DNA of 64,000 nucleotides, from the NCBI GenBank assembly GCA_009846005.1, contig VXYL01000013.1:1-64000 (forward strand). The letters are read 5' to 3'. Every line of letters begins with the position of its first letter. The first letter of the stretch is position 1. Source of the stretch: Gammaproteobacteria bacterium. Its GTDB lineage: Bacteria; Pseudomonadota; Gammaproteobacteria; Pseudomonadales; Azotimanducaceae. This document shows, piece after piece, positions 44,251 to 54,300 of this stretch. The translations under genes and the position numbers were made by a program. The notes under the pieces were generated by a model. The model saw only the letters and a program-made list of their open reading frames with translations. It was not told the origin of the DNA and made no database searches.

Positions 44251-45500
44251 TCTTCTTCCCGCAGCGCTTCGACCACCGCCATCCGCCGGACACGAAACGC
44301 CGGTATGAGGGCAGCGATCAGCGTTCCAAGCAGCATCCATCCCGGCGACTCGACCAAGACCTCGACGTTGAGGGCCGGATAGAGCCGCTCCGGCATCATG
44401 AGTTGCCCCACCATCGCATCCATGCCTTCGATCCCCGAGATGTCGATGCCGACCGCGCTCAAAGGCATGACGACGGCCAGGCAGAGCGCGATGCCGATGA
44501 TCGTTCCCATGGCCCAGACGCAAAGGGCCTCGATCGTCAGCATGGCGATGATGGCGTTCGGGCGCATCCCGATGGCGAGCAGCATGCCGAACTCGCGTGT
44601 ACGTTCGAAGACCGTCATGATGAACGCGTTCACGACCGACATGGCGACAACAAGCAGTAGCAGCCAGTAGGTCATCGCAGCCGTCGCCCTGTCGATCTGG
44701 ATGGCCTGTTCCAGTTCGGGCAACAGCTCGTTCCAGTCCAGCAGACGCCCGCCGGCAGGCATCGCAGCTTCCAGGGTGGCGCGCATATCCGTGACGCCTC
44801 GGGCATCGCGGGTCTTGATGACCACGCGATGAACCGCATCGCCGAGGTCGAACCCGGCCTGCATGGCGGCGAGCCCTATCTGCAAGACGCTGCGGTCGAC
44901 CTCCGCCCGACCGGTCTCGAACAGGCCGTCGACCCGGGACACGAGGGCGCCCACGCCGCCCTCGGCGGCAGAGCCGAGCACGACGATCTCGTCGCCGAGT
45001 TCGATGCCGAGGTTGGTGGCAAGGGCGGTGCCCACCAAAGCACTGTCCGGTCGAGGCAGATACTCGCCCGCGGCAAGGTGCGTCGACAGATCCGAAAGGG
45101 CGGCATCCCGCACCGGGTCGACGCCCATCACCATGGCACCGAAGCTGCGTTCCTCGGCGGAAACTAGGGCGAACGCCTCCGCCCTCGGAGCCACGGCAAC
45201 GACGCCCGGCACCCCCTCCAGGCGCCTGGTCAAGTCGGAACCCTCGGCCAGGTTGTGGCGCATCTCGGGGTTGTCGAAATACGCCGGATGCTGCACCTGC
45301 GCGTGACCGGACATCAGGCCCGTGGCGGTGTCGATCCACGCGTCGTAGGTTCCCGCCTGCCACGACATGCCGACAGTCACGAGGAAGATCGCGAAGCCGA
45401 TTCCGCCGGCAGACATCCAGGTCCGAAGGCGTCGCCGCCAGAGATTCCGCCACGCCACGCGCACGAACAGCGCTCGGGCGCGGGGTGGCGCATCGGCCAC
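44247..45500 (-). CDS. FtsX-family ABC permease (first)
   Basis: A 417-residue permease starting at a GTG one base after the LolA-like stop. The first helix is at about 28-48 (SAGGIGFAIFLVTVGMSWQ), the periplasmic domain at about 50-270, and three C-terminal helices follow with VFERTREFGMLLAIGMRPNAI and the final FRVRRMAVVEALREEE. The topology is that of LolC/LolE-type extractors, which move lipids or lipoproteins out of the inner membrane instead of importing solutes. Confidence 0.9.
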   Translation of the reverse strand: MADAPPRARALFVRVAWRNLWRRRLRTWMSAGGIGFAIFLVTVGMSWQAGTYDAWIDTATGLMSGHAQVQHPAYFDNPEMRHNLAEGSDLTRRLEGVPGVVAVAPRAEAFALVSAEERSFGAMVMGVDPVRDAALSDLSTHLAAGEYLPRPDSALVGTALATNLGIELGDEIVVLGSAAEGGVGALVSRVDGLFETGRAEVDRSVLQIGLAAMQAGFDLGDAVHRVVIKTRDARGVTDMRATLEAAMPAGGRLLDWNELLPELEQAIQIDRATAAMTYWLLLLVVAMSVVNAFIMTVFERTREFGMLLAIGMRPNAIIAMLTIEALCVWAMGTIIGIALCLAVVMPLSAVGIDISGIEGMDAMVGQLMMPERLYPALNVEVLVESPGWMLLGTLIAALIPAFRVRRMAVVEALREEE

Positions 45501-45501
45501 C

Positions 45502-46281
45502 TCAACGGCCCCGCAAGGCGAACGTGGTGAAACGGCTGTCGTCGACGACGGCGTCGAAGTCGGCGGCAACGTAGCGGATCTCGGTCCAGCTGTCCGGCTT
45601 GTCCACCGTCTGCATGCGCATCGCCAGGGCGAACGTGCGTCCGCCAAGTTCGCCGACCGTGAGGGTCTCCATGCGCTTGACCGGCTCGAGTTCCTGATCG
45701 TAGAAGGTCTGGCTGAGCGTCACGTAGTCGTCGCGGAGTACCAGGGTCTCCTTGCCCCAGACCACCGGCGCGTCGTCGTGTGGAACCATGTCCAGGGTAT
45801 AGATGGTGTGGCCGTCGCGATGCTCCGCGTGGACGATTTCGAAGTCGTAGTAGCGCAGGTAGTTGTCCGTGCGCGACAGGTCGTTGTAGGAGAAATCGGA
45901 CCCCGCCCACTGCTGCGACATCATGCTCGAGGGCAGGCGGATCTCGCGGCCGATCTTAGGGGCGTAGGTCCACATGCGCTCGCCCTTCTTGAGCGTTGCC
46001 GTGCCGGCGTCCTTGGGCGGGGCGGTGAAGCGTATGAGCGCGTCTTCACGGCCCCGGGTCCAGGCCACGAGGCTGAGCGTGCGCTCCCAGCTTGGCCGGT
46101 GGATGGTCATCGACAGCTCCGTGTAGGAGGAGGTGCCGCGGGTCAGGTCGAGGGCGCCTTCGATAAGGCTCTGCGCGCTAACCTCGGCGGACGCGGGAAG
46201 CGTGCAGGCGACGGCGACGGTGCCTAGGACACGCCGTGCTACGCGTTGTTGGTGCCCCCTGACCGTGCGATATTGCCGCAC
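45502..46281 (-). CDS. LolA-like outer-membrane lipoprotein-sorting protein
   Basis: A 259-residue exported protein of the COG2834 group. A signal (VLGTVAVACTLPASAEVSAQ) precedes a LolA/LppX-like half-barrel: SYTELSMTIHRPSWERTLSL, RFTAPPKDAGTATLKKGERM, YAPKIGREIRLPSSMMSQQW and YDFEIVHAEHRDGHTIYTLD. Such proteins carry a hydrophobic ligand across the periplasm. The only plausible start before the signal is a GTG at 46281, which lies inside an inverted repeat shared with the tetR promoter. It leads the exporter operon. Confidence 0.85.
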   Translation of the reverse strand: MRQYRTVRGHQQRVARRVLGTVAVACTLPASAEVSAQSLIEGALDLTRGTSSYTELSMTIHRPSWERTLSLVAWTRGREDALIRFTAPPKDAGTATLKKGERMWTYAPKIGREIRLPSSMMSQQWAGSDFSYNDLSRTDNYLRYYDFEIVHAEHRDGHTIYTLDMVPHDDAPVVWGKETLVLRDDYVTLSQTFYDQELEPVKRMETLTVGELGGRTFALAMRMQTVDKPDSWTEIRYVAADFDAVVDDSRFTTFALRGR

Positions 46282-46291
46282 GTACTGTACG
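46265..46291. promoter_or_regulatory. Probable TetR operator between divergent genes
   Basis: Two adjoining inverted repeats fill the short divergent region: GTGCG-N7-CGCAC (46265-46281) and CGTAC-T-GTACG (46281-46291). The tetR ATG is ten bases to the right; the LolA-like GTG overlaps them on the left. Position and symmetry fit autoregulation and control of the exporter by the adjacent TetR protein. Confidence 0.5.
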
Positions 46292-46300
46292 ACGGTTGAG

Positions 46301-46894
46301 ATGTTGGCCTCTCTCCGGGAGAAGAAAAAACGCCGCACGCGCGCCGATATCCTGGCTGCTGCGGCCGATTTCATCGAACGCAAAGGTTACCGCAACGCGA
46401 ACATGCGCGACATCGCTGCCGCCGCCGATGTCGCCTACCAGACGCTCTACAACTATTTCCCCTCGAAGGCACGCATCGCGATCGCACTGCTGGCCCGGGA
46501 CGACGAGACGGACGATCGGGCAACGGGCGCCGACGCCGACTTCGTGGAAGCACTGCGTGCGCTCGCGGGCTGGGTCGCACAGCGCGCCGGCCACGCCGAG
46601 CGGGAGCTCGCCTTGGAGGCGCTCGCCGAAGCGATCCGGGGCGGAATGTCGGCGGTTCGATGCCTAGACCCCGGCATCGGCGAGTACCTTCGCGATCTAT
46701 TGGCCTCGGCGCAGCAGCGCGGCTATCTCGATGCCTATGTCGACACGCATGAGATGGCCGCCGCAATCGAGTCCATCCTCAATTCGTCGGTGCTGGATCG
46801 GGTGATGGCCGACGAGCCGGACCAAGCAATCGAATCGGCGAGCGTCGCCCGCATTGAGCTCGTCCTGAAACCCTACCTCAGGATCGCCCCGTAG
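46301..46894 (+). CDS. TetR-family transcriptional regulator
   Basis: A 197-residue regulator. The N-terminal helix-turn-helix has the family pattern [42 protein letters not shown]. The C-terminal part is an all-helical ligand-binding domain. It is divergent from the LolA-like/ABC operon with operator-like palindromes between, so it probably represses that operon and itself until it binds a ligand, possibly the exported lipid. The ATG at 46301 fits the start of the helix-turn-helix; the longer upstream frame does not. Confidence 0.92.
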   Translation: MLASLREKKKRRTRADILAAAADFIERKGYRNANMRDIAAAADVAYQTLYNYFPSKARIAIALLARDDETDDRATGADADFVEALRALAGWVAQRAGHAERELALEALAEAIRGGMSAVRCLDPGIGEYLRDLLASAQQRGYLDAYVDTHEMAAAIESILNSSVLDRVMADEPDQAIESASVARIELVLKPYLRIAP

Positions 46895-46940
46895 CGATTC
46901 CCCACATCGCCACACGGCCACGCTCGCCTATACTCGTGCC

Positions 46941-48554
46941 ATGGCCGTTCTCGAATCCCAACTGGACACCCGTGGCGAGGCGTTCGAGAACAACGCCCGT
47001 CACCACCGGGCACTCGCCGGGGAGCTCCGGAATCTGGCCGCGCGGATCGCCTTGGGTGGAGACGAACGATCCCGCGAGCGGCATGTCCGGCGCGGCAAGC
47101 TGCTGCCCCGGGACCGGGTGCGGGGTCTGCTCGACGCCGGCTCGCCGTTCCTCGAGATCGGCCAGCTCGCCGGGCACGAACTCTACGACGATGTCATTCC
47201 GGCGGCCGGCCTGGTGGCTGGCATTGGACGCGTGTCCGGCACCGAATGCGTGATCATCGCGAACGACGCCACGGTGAAAGGTGGCACCTACTACCCGATC
47301 ACCGTCAAGAAGCACCTCCGTGCCCAGGAGATCGCGCAGGAGAACGGCTTGCCCTGCATCTACCTGGTCGACTCGGGAGGTGCTTTTCTGCCAATGCAGG
47401 CGGGGGTGTTCCCGGACAAGGACCATTTCGGGCGCATCTTCTACAACCAGGCCAACCTGTCCGCCGCGGGAATCCCCCAGATCGCCGTGGTCATGGGATC
47501 GTGCACGGCGGGCGGCGCCTACGTTCCCGCGATGTGCGACCAGGCGATCATCGTCCAGAACCAAGGCACGATCTTCCTTGGGGGACCGCCGTTGGTAAAG
47601 GCGGCAACCGGGGAGGAAGTGGATGCCGAGACCCTTGGCGGCGGCGATGTGCATTCGCGGCGTTCCGGCGTCACGGACTATCTCGCCCTCGACGACGAGC
47701 ATGCGCTGGCGCTCGCACGCGAAGCCGTCGCGGCAAGTCCCGTCCGCTACCGCGCGACGCTGGAGGCGCGCGAGATTGTCGAACCGCGCTACCCGGCGGA
47801 TGAGATCTACGGCGTGCTGCCCACGGACACGCGAACCCCCTACGATGTGCGCGAGGTGATAGCCCGGCTGGTGGACGGTTCGGACTTCCACGAGTTCAAG
47901 GCACTCTACGCAGACACCCTGGTGTGCGGGTTCGCGCGGATCTTCGGCTTACCCGTAGCGATTCTCGCCAACAACGGCATCCTGTTCTCCGAATCCGCAC
48001 TCAAGGGCTCGCACTTCATCCAACTGGCCGACCGACGGGGTGTGCCGCTGTTGTTCCTGCAGAACATCACCGGGTTCATGGTGGGTCGGCGGTACGAGAA
48101 CGCGGGCATTGCCAAGGACGGGGCGAAGATGGTCACGTCCGTAGCCTGCGCCCGGGTGCCGAAGTTCACCCTGGTGATCGGCGGCTCGTTCGGTGCGGGC
48201 AACTACGCCATGTGCGGCCGCGCCTACGGGGCGCGAATGCTGTGGACCTGGCCGAACGCCCGGGTATCGGTGATGGGCGGGGAACAGGCCGCACACGTGC
48301 TCGCCACCGTGCGCCGCGATTCCCTGGCCGCGCGCGGCGAGGATTGGCCGGGGCCGGAACAGGAATCGTTCATGGACGAGATACGTGCGCAATACGAGAC
48401 CGAGGGCCATCCCTACTACGCCAGCGCCCGGCTATGGGACGATGGTGTCATCGACCCCGTGGACACCCGTCGCGTGTTGGGACTTGCCCTCGGCGTCGCC
48501 GGACGCGAACTGGATACGCCGCCGGGCGCTCGGTTCGGCATCTTCCGGATGTAG
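46941..48554 (+). CDS. Acyl-CoA carboxylase beta subunit (methylcrotonyl-CoA carboxylase type)
   Basis: A 537-residue carboxyltransferase with full MCC-beta layout: [73 protein letters not shown] and [25 protein letters not shown]. These features favour 3-methylcrotonyl-CoA (leucine breakdown) or geranyl-CoA over propionyl-CoA. The biotin-carrying subunit follows two bases after its stop. Isovaleryl-CoA dehydrogenase and the other leucine-pathway enzymes are not in the window. Confidence 0.92.
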   Translation: MAVLESQLDTRGEAFENNARHHRALAGELRNLAARIALGGDERSRERHVRRGKLLPRDRVRGLLDAGSPFLEIGQLAGHELYDDVIPAAGLVAGIGRVSGTECVIIANDATVKGGTYYPITVKKHLRAQEIAQENGLPCIYLVDSGGAFLPMQAGVFPDKDHFGRIFYNQANLSAAGIPQIAVVMGSCTAGGAYVPAMCDQAIIVQNQGTIFLGGPPLVKAATGEEVDAETLGGGDVHSRRSGVTDYLALDDEHALALAREAVAASPVRYRATLEAREIVEPRYPADEIYGVLPTDTRTPYDVREVIARLVDGSDFHEFKALYADTLVCGFARIFGLPVAILANNGILFSESALKGSHFIQLADRRGVPLLFLQNITGFMVGRRYENAGIAKDGAKMVTSVACARVPKFTLVIGGSFGAGNYAMCGRAYGARMLWTWPNARVSVMGGEQAAHVLATVRRDSLAARGEDWPGPEQESFMDEIRAQYETEGHPYYASARLWDDGVIDPVDTRRVLGLALGVAGRELDTPPGARFGIFRM

Positions 48555-48556
48555 CC

Positions 48557-50533
48557 GTGTTCGACTCGGTGCTCGTCGCCAATCGCGGTGAGATCGCCGT
48601 CCGCGTGATTCGGACGGCGCGACGCATGGGCATCCGCACGACGGCCGTCTACTCGGATGCGGATGCCGGCGCTCTCCACGTCGAAGCAGCTGACCAAGCC
48701 CTGCGCATCGGGCCGGGGCCAGGGGCCCAGAGCTACCTCAATCAAGCGGCGTTGTTGTCGGCGATTGCAGAAAGCGGCACCGAGGCTGTCCATCCAGGCT
48801 ACGGGTTCCTGTCTGAGAATCCCGACTTCGCGACCGCGGTTGGCGAGGCGGGCATGACATTCGTCGGTCCGTCGCCCCAAGCCATCCGCGCCATGGGTTC
48901 GAAGATCGAGGCGAAGCGCTTGGTGGCGTCCGCGGGCGCACCGGTGGTTCCCGGCTACGAAGGCGCGGACCAGTCCGCTCGCGGTCTCGCCGAACACGCC
49001 GCTCGCCTCGGCTATCCCTTGTTGATCAAGGCGTCGATGGGCGGCGGCGGTCGCGGCATGCGGATCGTGTCCGAACACGAGGCCTTCGACCAGGCCTTGG
49101 CAGCGGCGAAGCGCGAGGCCGCGGCTTCGTTCGGCGACGACACGGTGCTGCTCGAGCGCTACCTCACGGCACCCAAACACATCGAAATCCAGATCCTTGC
49201 TGACAATTCGGGTCGCACGCTGTCCCTCAACGAACGCGATTGTTCCGTGCAGAGGCGCCATCAGAAGGTCATCGAGGAGGCGCCGGCCCCGGGCATGGAC
49301 ACCGCCACCCGACGCGCCATGGGCCAAGCAGCGGTCCGGGCGGCCCGAGCGGTGGGCTACGTCGGTGCCGGCACCGTCGAGTTCGTAACCGAGGCGGGGA
49401 AGTTCTACTTCCTCGAGATGAACACGCGGTTGCAGGTCGAACACCCGGTGACCGAAGCCGTGACCGGCCTTGATCTTGTGGAGTGGCAGTTGCGCATCGC
49501 CGCCGGCGAGCTGCTGCCCTTCGATCAGGACGAGACGAGCCTCGACGGTCACGCCGTCGAAGCGCGCATCTACGCAGAAAACCCCCGGCGCAACTTTCTC
49601 CCTTCCACGGGATCCCTGCATTGGGTGCGGTTCCCCGGAACCGTGCGGGTCGACACCGGTGTTCGTACGGGTTCGGAGGTATCCGCGCACTACGATCCGA
49701 TGATGGCCAAGGTTGTCGCCCACGGCGCGGACCGGCAACAAGCCGTCGCAAGACTGCGCGCTGCGCTCCGAGCGGTCGAGATCGCCGGCGTGGAACACAA
49801 TGTCGCATGGCTCGCCAACGTGCTGGGCCATCCGGCTTTCGTGGCCGGAACCTATACGACGCGGACGGTCGAGGCGGCGGCCGATGTTCTGGTGCCGAAG
49901 CCGGATCCCCGTGCCTTGGCCATCGCCGCGGTCGCGTCGTTGCTTGAGCGCCGCCATCAAGACCCCTGGTCGCTGGGCGACGCCTTCGAAGTGAACCTGC
50001 CGCACGAGCAAGCCCTTCGGGTGCGTCGGGGACGGGACCATTTCGAGGTACGGGTCACGTCGGGTGACGGGCATTTTCGAGTTGCCGGACCGGATGGCGT
50101 GATACGCCTCGAAACACCCACGCTCGCGGCGGACGGACGCTTTCGGGCGGCGGTGGACGACGAGGTTTTGTCCGCCCGGGCGGTCGTCGCTGACGGCGAC
50201 GTATTCGTGATGCGCGACGGGTCCGTGGAACGCATCACGTTCGTGGCGCCCGACGCAGGTGCGTTCGCGGAGGTCGTCGAAGCGGGCGGGCGCGTCCTCG
50301 CACCGATGCCCGGTCAGGTTGTTTCGGTTGCCGTGTCCAAAGGCGACCGGGTACGCCCCGGTGACGTGCTGGTGGTCGTCGAGGCCATGAAGATGGAGCA
50401 CGAGGTTCGCGCGTCCGGTCCGGGGACGGTCGCCGCGGTACGTTGCGCCCCGGGCGAGCGGGTCGAAGAGGGCGTCGAACTGGTTAGCGTCGACGGGCCG
50501 ACTATGGGGGCCTCGCAACGAACAACCCCGTAG
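48557..50533 (+). CDS. Acyl-CoA carboxylase alpha subunit (biotin carboxylase plus biotin carrier)
   Basis: A 658-residue protein starting at a GTG. The biotin carboxylase domain (about 1-445) has VLVANRGEIAVRVIRTARRM, the ATP glycine loop KASMGGGGRGMR, NERDCSVQRRHQKVIEEAP and EMNTRLQVEHPVTE. A linker region follows, then a C-terminal biotinyl domain with the lysine in VVEAMKMEHEV. It partners the beta subunit just upstream. A longer in-frame extension to 47924 is an antisense-like artefact of the overlapping gene. Confidence 0.95.
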   Translation: MFDSVLVANRGEIAVRVIRTARRMGIRTTAVYSDADAGALHVEAADQALRIGPGPGAQSYLNQAALLSAIAESGTEAVHPGYGFLSENPDFATAVGEAGMTFVGPSPQAIRAMGSKIEAKRLVASAGAPVVPGYEGADQSARGLAEHAARLGYPLLIKASMGGGGRGMRIVSEHEAFDQALAAAKREAAASFGDDTVLLERYLTAPKHIEIQILADNSGRTLSLNERDCSVQRRHQKVIEEAPAPGMDTATRRAMGQAAVRAARAVGYVGAGTVEFVTEAGKFYFLEMNTRLQVEHPVTEAVTGLDLVEWQLRIAAGELLPFDQDETSLDGHAVEARIYAENPRRNFLPSTGSLHWVRFPGTVRVDTGVRTGSEVSAHYDPMMAKVVAHGADRQQAVARLRAALRAVEIAGVEHNVAWLANVLGHPAFVAGTYTTRTVEAAADVLVPKPDPRALAIAAVASLLERRHQDPWSLGDAFEVNLPHEQALRVRRGRDHFEVRVTSGDGHFRVAGPDGVIRLETPTLAADGRFRAAVDDEVLSARAVVADGDVFVMRDGSVERITFVAPDAGAFAEVVEAGGRVLAPMPGQVVSVAVSKGDRVRPGDVLVVVEAMKMEHEVRASGPGTVAAVRCAPGERVEEGVELVSVDGPTMGASQRTTP

Positions 50534-50690
50534 GGGCGAACCTTGCGGTCGCCCGCTCGACCCTTACGGTCGCCCCCGCCGAGCATCCGGGTTGCCTGGC
50601 AACGGGACGGGACAACGCCGCCAGATCGCTCGCACGCGCCCGAAAGGGCGCGCACTCGCCGTCTGGCCCCAGCCCCCACCGCCCCTACGG
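50530..50690. repeat. Composite of diverged palindromic repeats
   Basis: The gap between two convergent genes is filled with GTAGGGGCGAACCTTGCGGT, CCTTACGGTCGCCCC, a broken ACGGGACGGGACAAC and a GCGCCCGAAAGGGCGC hairpin, ending GCCCCTACGGGCGC at the lrp 3' end. It looks like several repeat families merged and partly decayed. Confidence 0.7.
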
Positions 50691-51191
50691 GCGCGATAGC
50701 GGCAAGGCCGTCGTGTACTTGACCTGTCGTAGTGCGAACGTCGATGTCAGGTTGCCGACCTCGGGCAGGTGCACAAGCGTCGCCTTCAGCAATCGCTCGT
50801 AGGCGCTGACGTCGGAGACCACCACGCGCAGCATGAAGTCGGTCTCGCCGGATACGGTGTAGCACTCGACGATCTCCGGTATGTCCTGAACGGCTTCCTC
50901 GAAGCGGTTCAGTGCATTCTCCTGGTGGCGCCTTAGGTTGACGTTGACGAAGACGTCGACGGCGAGCCCAAGCTGTTTGGCGTTGAGCAGGGCCACGCGT
51001 CGGGTGATGATCCCGTCTCGCTCCAGGCGACGGACGCGGCGCCAGCACGGCGTGTGCGAGAGACCGACGCGTTCGCCGAGCTCCTGCATGGACATGTCTG
51101 CCGACTCCTGCAATTCCACGAGTATTCGGCGATCGATGGGATCCAGTGTTGTGACGGTTGCCGGGCGGGTTTCGGGTGATTCGCTGTTCAT
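50685..51191 (-). CDS. Lrp/AsnC-family regulator
   Basis: A 168-residue regulator: helix-turn-helix (LDPIDRRILVELQESADMSM, ELGERVGLSHTPCWRRVRRL) followed by an RAM ligand-binding domain (IVECYTVSGETDFMLRVVVSD). I chose the ATG at 51191, seven bases after AGAGGA; a GTG seven codons upstream is the alternative. It is divergent from the indolepyruvate oxidoreductase gene and probably controls it in response to an amino acid. Confidence 0.94.
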   Translation of the reverse strand: MNSESPETRPATVTTLDPIDRRILVELQESADMSMQELGERVGLSHTPCWRRVRRLERDGIITRRVALLNAKQLGLAVDVFVNVNLRRHQENALNRFEEAVQDIPEIVECYTVSGETDFMLRVVVSDVSAYERLLKATLVHLPEVGNLTSTFALRQVKYTTALPLSRP

Positions 51192-51364
51192 TGGCCGATC
51201 CTCTTGGTCCACACGTCTACGGTATTGGAACTATCGTCCTAATGGAAGGCTGTTGTTAGGAACTTCTTTCAGTACTTGGGGGTCTCAAATGAAAATAGCA
51301 ACACATGTCCTCTTTAGTTCGTCATAGGATTGTTCATGAAGATCATGGTCCAGGAGGTCACGGG

Positions 51365-54300
51365 ATGCACGCTGACAGTCCGATGGCCATGACGCGCCCA
51401 CTCGCCGAGGCGCGCTACGGCGTGGAGGCGCGTACCGCGTTCCTGACCGGAATCCAAGCCCTCGTCCGCCTGCCCTTGGACCAGCGTCGTCTGGACGTTC
51501 GCGCCGGACTCGATACCGCCGGTTTCGTATCGGGCTACCGTGGCTCTCCGCTCGGCGGGTTCGACCAGGAGTTGTGGCGCAACGCCGCGCAACTCGAAGA
51601 TCATCGCGTCGTCTTCCAGCCTGGCGTCAACGAGGATCTCGCGGCCACCGCCGTATGGGGCAGCCAGCAGGTCGGCCTGTTCTCCGGTGCCCGGCACGCC
51701 GGCGTGTTCGGGATGTGGTACGGCAAGGCCCCGGGCCTCGACCGTTCCACGGACGCGATACGCCACGCCAATGCGGCGGGAACGAGCCCGTTGGGGGGCG
51801 TGGTGGCCGTCGTCGGCGACGACCACGGCTGCAAGTCCTCGACCCTGCCCGCGGCAAGCGAGTACGAATTGCGCGACTTGGGCGTGCCGGTACTGGCGCC
51901 CGCCGACGTTCAGGATGTCCTCGATTTCGGACTCGCGGGCTGGGCGCTGTCGCGCTACGCCGGATGCTGGACCGGCCTCATCGCGTTGACCGACGTCATG
52001 GACAGCGCGCTCAGCGTAGAAATCGATCTCGACCGCCACCAATTCGTGCTGCCGCCCCACAACGATGCGCCCCACATCCGGCTTGCCGACTCGCCGGTCG
52101 AGCAGGAAGCCCGCGCGGAGACGAAACTGCGCCTGGCCCGGGCGTTCGCGTCCGCGAATCCGATCGATCGAATCGTCGCCGCGCCGTCGCGCCCGCGCCT
52201 AGTGGTCGTGACGGCCGGCAAGGCGTATGCGGACGTGCGGGAGGCGTTGGACAAGCTGGAACTCCGCTCCGAGGCGGCGATCGCGCAAGCCGGTATTCGG
52301 CTGGCCAAGCTGGGCATGACCTGGCCGCTTGACGACGAACGGGTGCGGGAGTTCTGCCAAGGGACCGACCGGATCCTCGTGGTCGAGGAAAAGCGCGCCT
52401 TCATCGAGGAACAGTTGAAGGCGATCCTGTTCGGTGAACCGGTGGAAATCGTGGGCAAGCGCCCCTGGACAGGACTGCAAAACTGCGCAACGGATACCGG
52501 GTTTCCCGCGTCGGGCGAACTCGACGTGCCGATGATCGCGTCGACGTTGGCGACGCTCTTGAAGCGTGTGACGGACACCGGCTACCTGGGCGAAGTCGCG
52601 GTGACGGCCGGCGCTTTGCCGGACGATGCCAAGAACGCCAAGGAGGCCCGCCAACCTCTCTATTGCGCCGGTTGCCCGCACAGCACCTCGACCCGCGTTC
52701 CGGAGGGTAGCCGGGCGGCGGCGGGCATCGGTTGCCACTACATGGCGCAGTGGATGGATCGGAGCACGGCGACGGTTACCCACATGGGCGCCGAGGGTGT
52801 CAACTGGATCGGCCAGGCGCCATTCACGGATGAACAGCACATCTTCGCCAATCTCGGAGACGGCACCTATTTCCACTCGGGGATTCTGGCCATCCGCGCT
52901 GCCGTCGCCGCCGGCGTGAACATCACCTACAAAATCCTCCTGAACGACGCCGTGGCGATGACCGGCGGGCAACCGGTCGAAGGCGGTTTGACCGCGGCGG
53001 ACATCGTCGCCCAGGTTCGTGCCGAAGGCGTCGCCGAGGTGCGCGTTGTCAGCGACGATCCCGGGCACCACCGAAGGAGCGCCTTCCCGGTCGTGTCGCG
53101 TCGCAAATTCGACACCGTGCAACGGGAGCTAAAGGCCGTGCCCGGATGCACGGTCCTAGTCTACGAGCAAACCTGCGCGGCGGAACTGCGCCGGCGTCGC
53201 AAGCGCGGTCTCGCCCCGGACCCCGATGTGCGCGTGGTCATCAACGACGCCGTCTGCGAAGGCTGCGGGGACTGTTCCGTCCAGTCCAATTGCGTGGCGG
53301 TGGAGCCGCTCGAGACCGAATTCGGCACGAAGCGCACCATCAACCAGAGCGCCTGCAACAAGGATCTGTCCTGTCTCGACGGTTTTTGCCCAGCTCTGGT
53401 CACGGTCTCCGGCACCCGACCGAAGGCGCGGGCGCCGGTGCGGGATGACGTCCGCGAGAGGTTGCCGGATCCCGACATCGAGCGTGAATCGGCGAACATT
53501 CTGATCGCGGGCGTCGGCGGAACCGGCATAGTCACCGTCTCTCAACTGCTCGGCACGGCCGCTCACTTGGATGGTCGACATGTATCTACCCTCGACATGA
53601 CAGGGCTGGCGCAGAAAGGGGGCGCTGTTCTCAGCCATGTGCGGATCTCGCCAGCAGGCGCGCCGCATCCCCCGACGCGGATTCCGCCGGTCTCCGTCGA
53701 CGTGTTGATCGCCGCCGACGCGGTCACTGCAGCGAGCCGCGATGTACTCCCGTTGGCCTCCCCGCAACGAACCACCGTGGTCCTAAACAGCCATGTCGCG
53801 CCGACGGCGGAGTTCGTGCTGAGACAGCGCGACGGCGTCGACCTCGCCAGGCTTTCGGACCGGCTTCGTCACCGGGCCAAGCACATGGCGACGGTGGACG
53901 CGGACTCCGCCAGTCGGGCGCTTTTCGCCTCGACGGCCACCGCCAACGTGTTCCTGCTTGGCTATGCCTATCAGACCGGTGCGATTCCCGTGTCCGTGGC
54001 AGCGCTGGAACAGGCCATCTCGCAGAACGGGGTGGCGGTCGCGGACAATCTCGGCGCGTTCCATCACGGTCGCTTGGCGGCGCATCTGGAATCGAAGGCG
54101 CAAACCGAGGGAGACGGACGCCTCGCCGCGCCGATGGCGCGTTCCGAAGTAATGCAACCACAGAGGTCGCGGACGCTTGCCGAGCGCATCGCCGTCCGTC
54201 GGGAGTTCCTCGTCCACTACCAGAACGAAGCACTCGCAAGGCGCTACGATGACATGATCGAGCGTGTCCGCGCCGCCGCGTTGCGTGTGCGCCCAACCGG

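Noticed and set aside
47924-48556. N-terminal extension of the biotin carboxylase frame into the upstream gene
   Set aside because: The extension lies over the carboxyltransferase gene in another frame; the VFDSVLVANRGEIA start at 48557 is the natural N-terminus.
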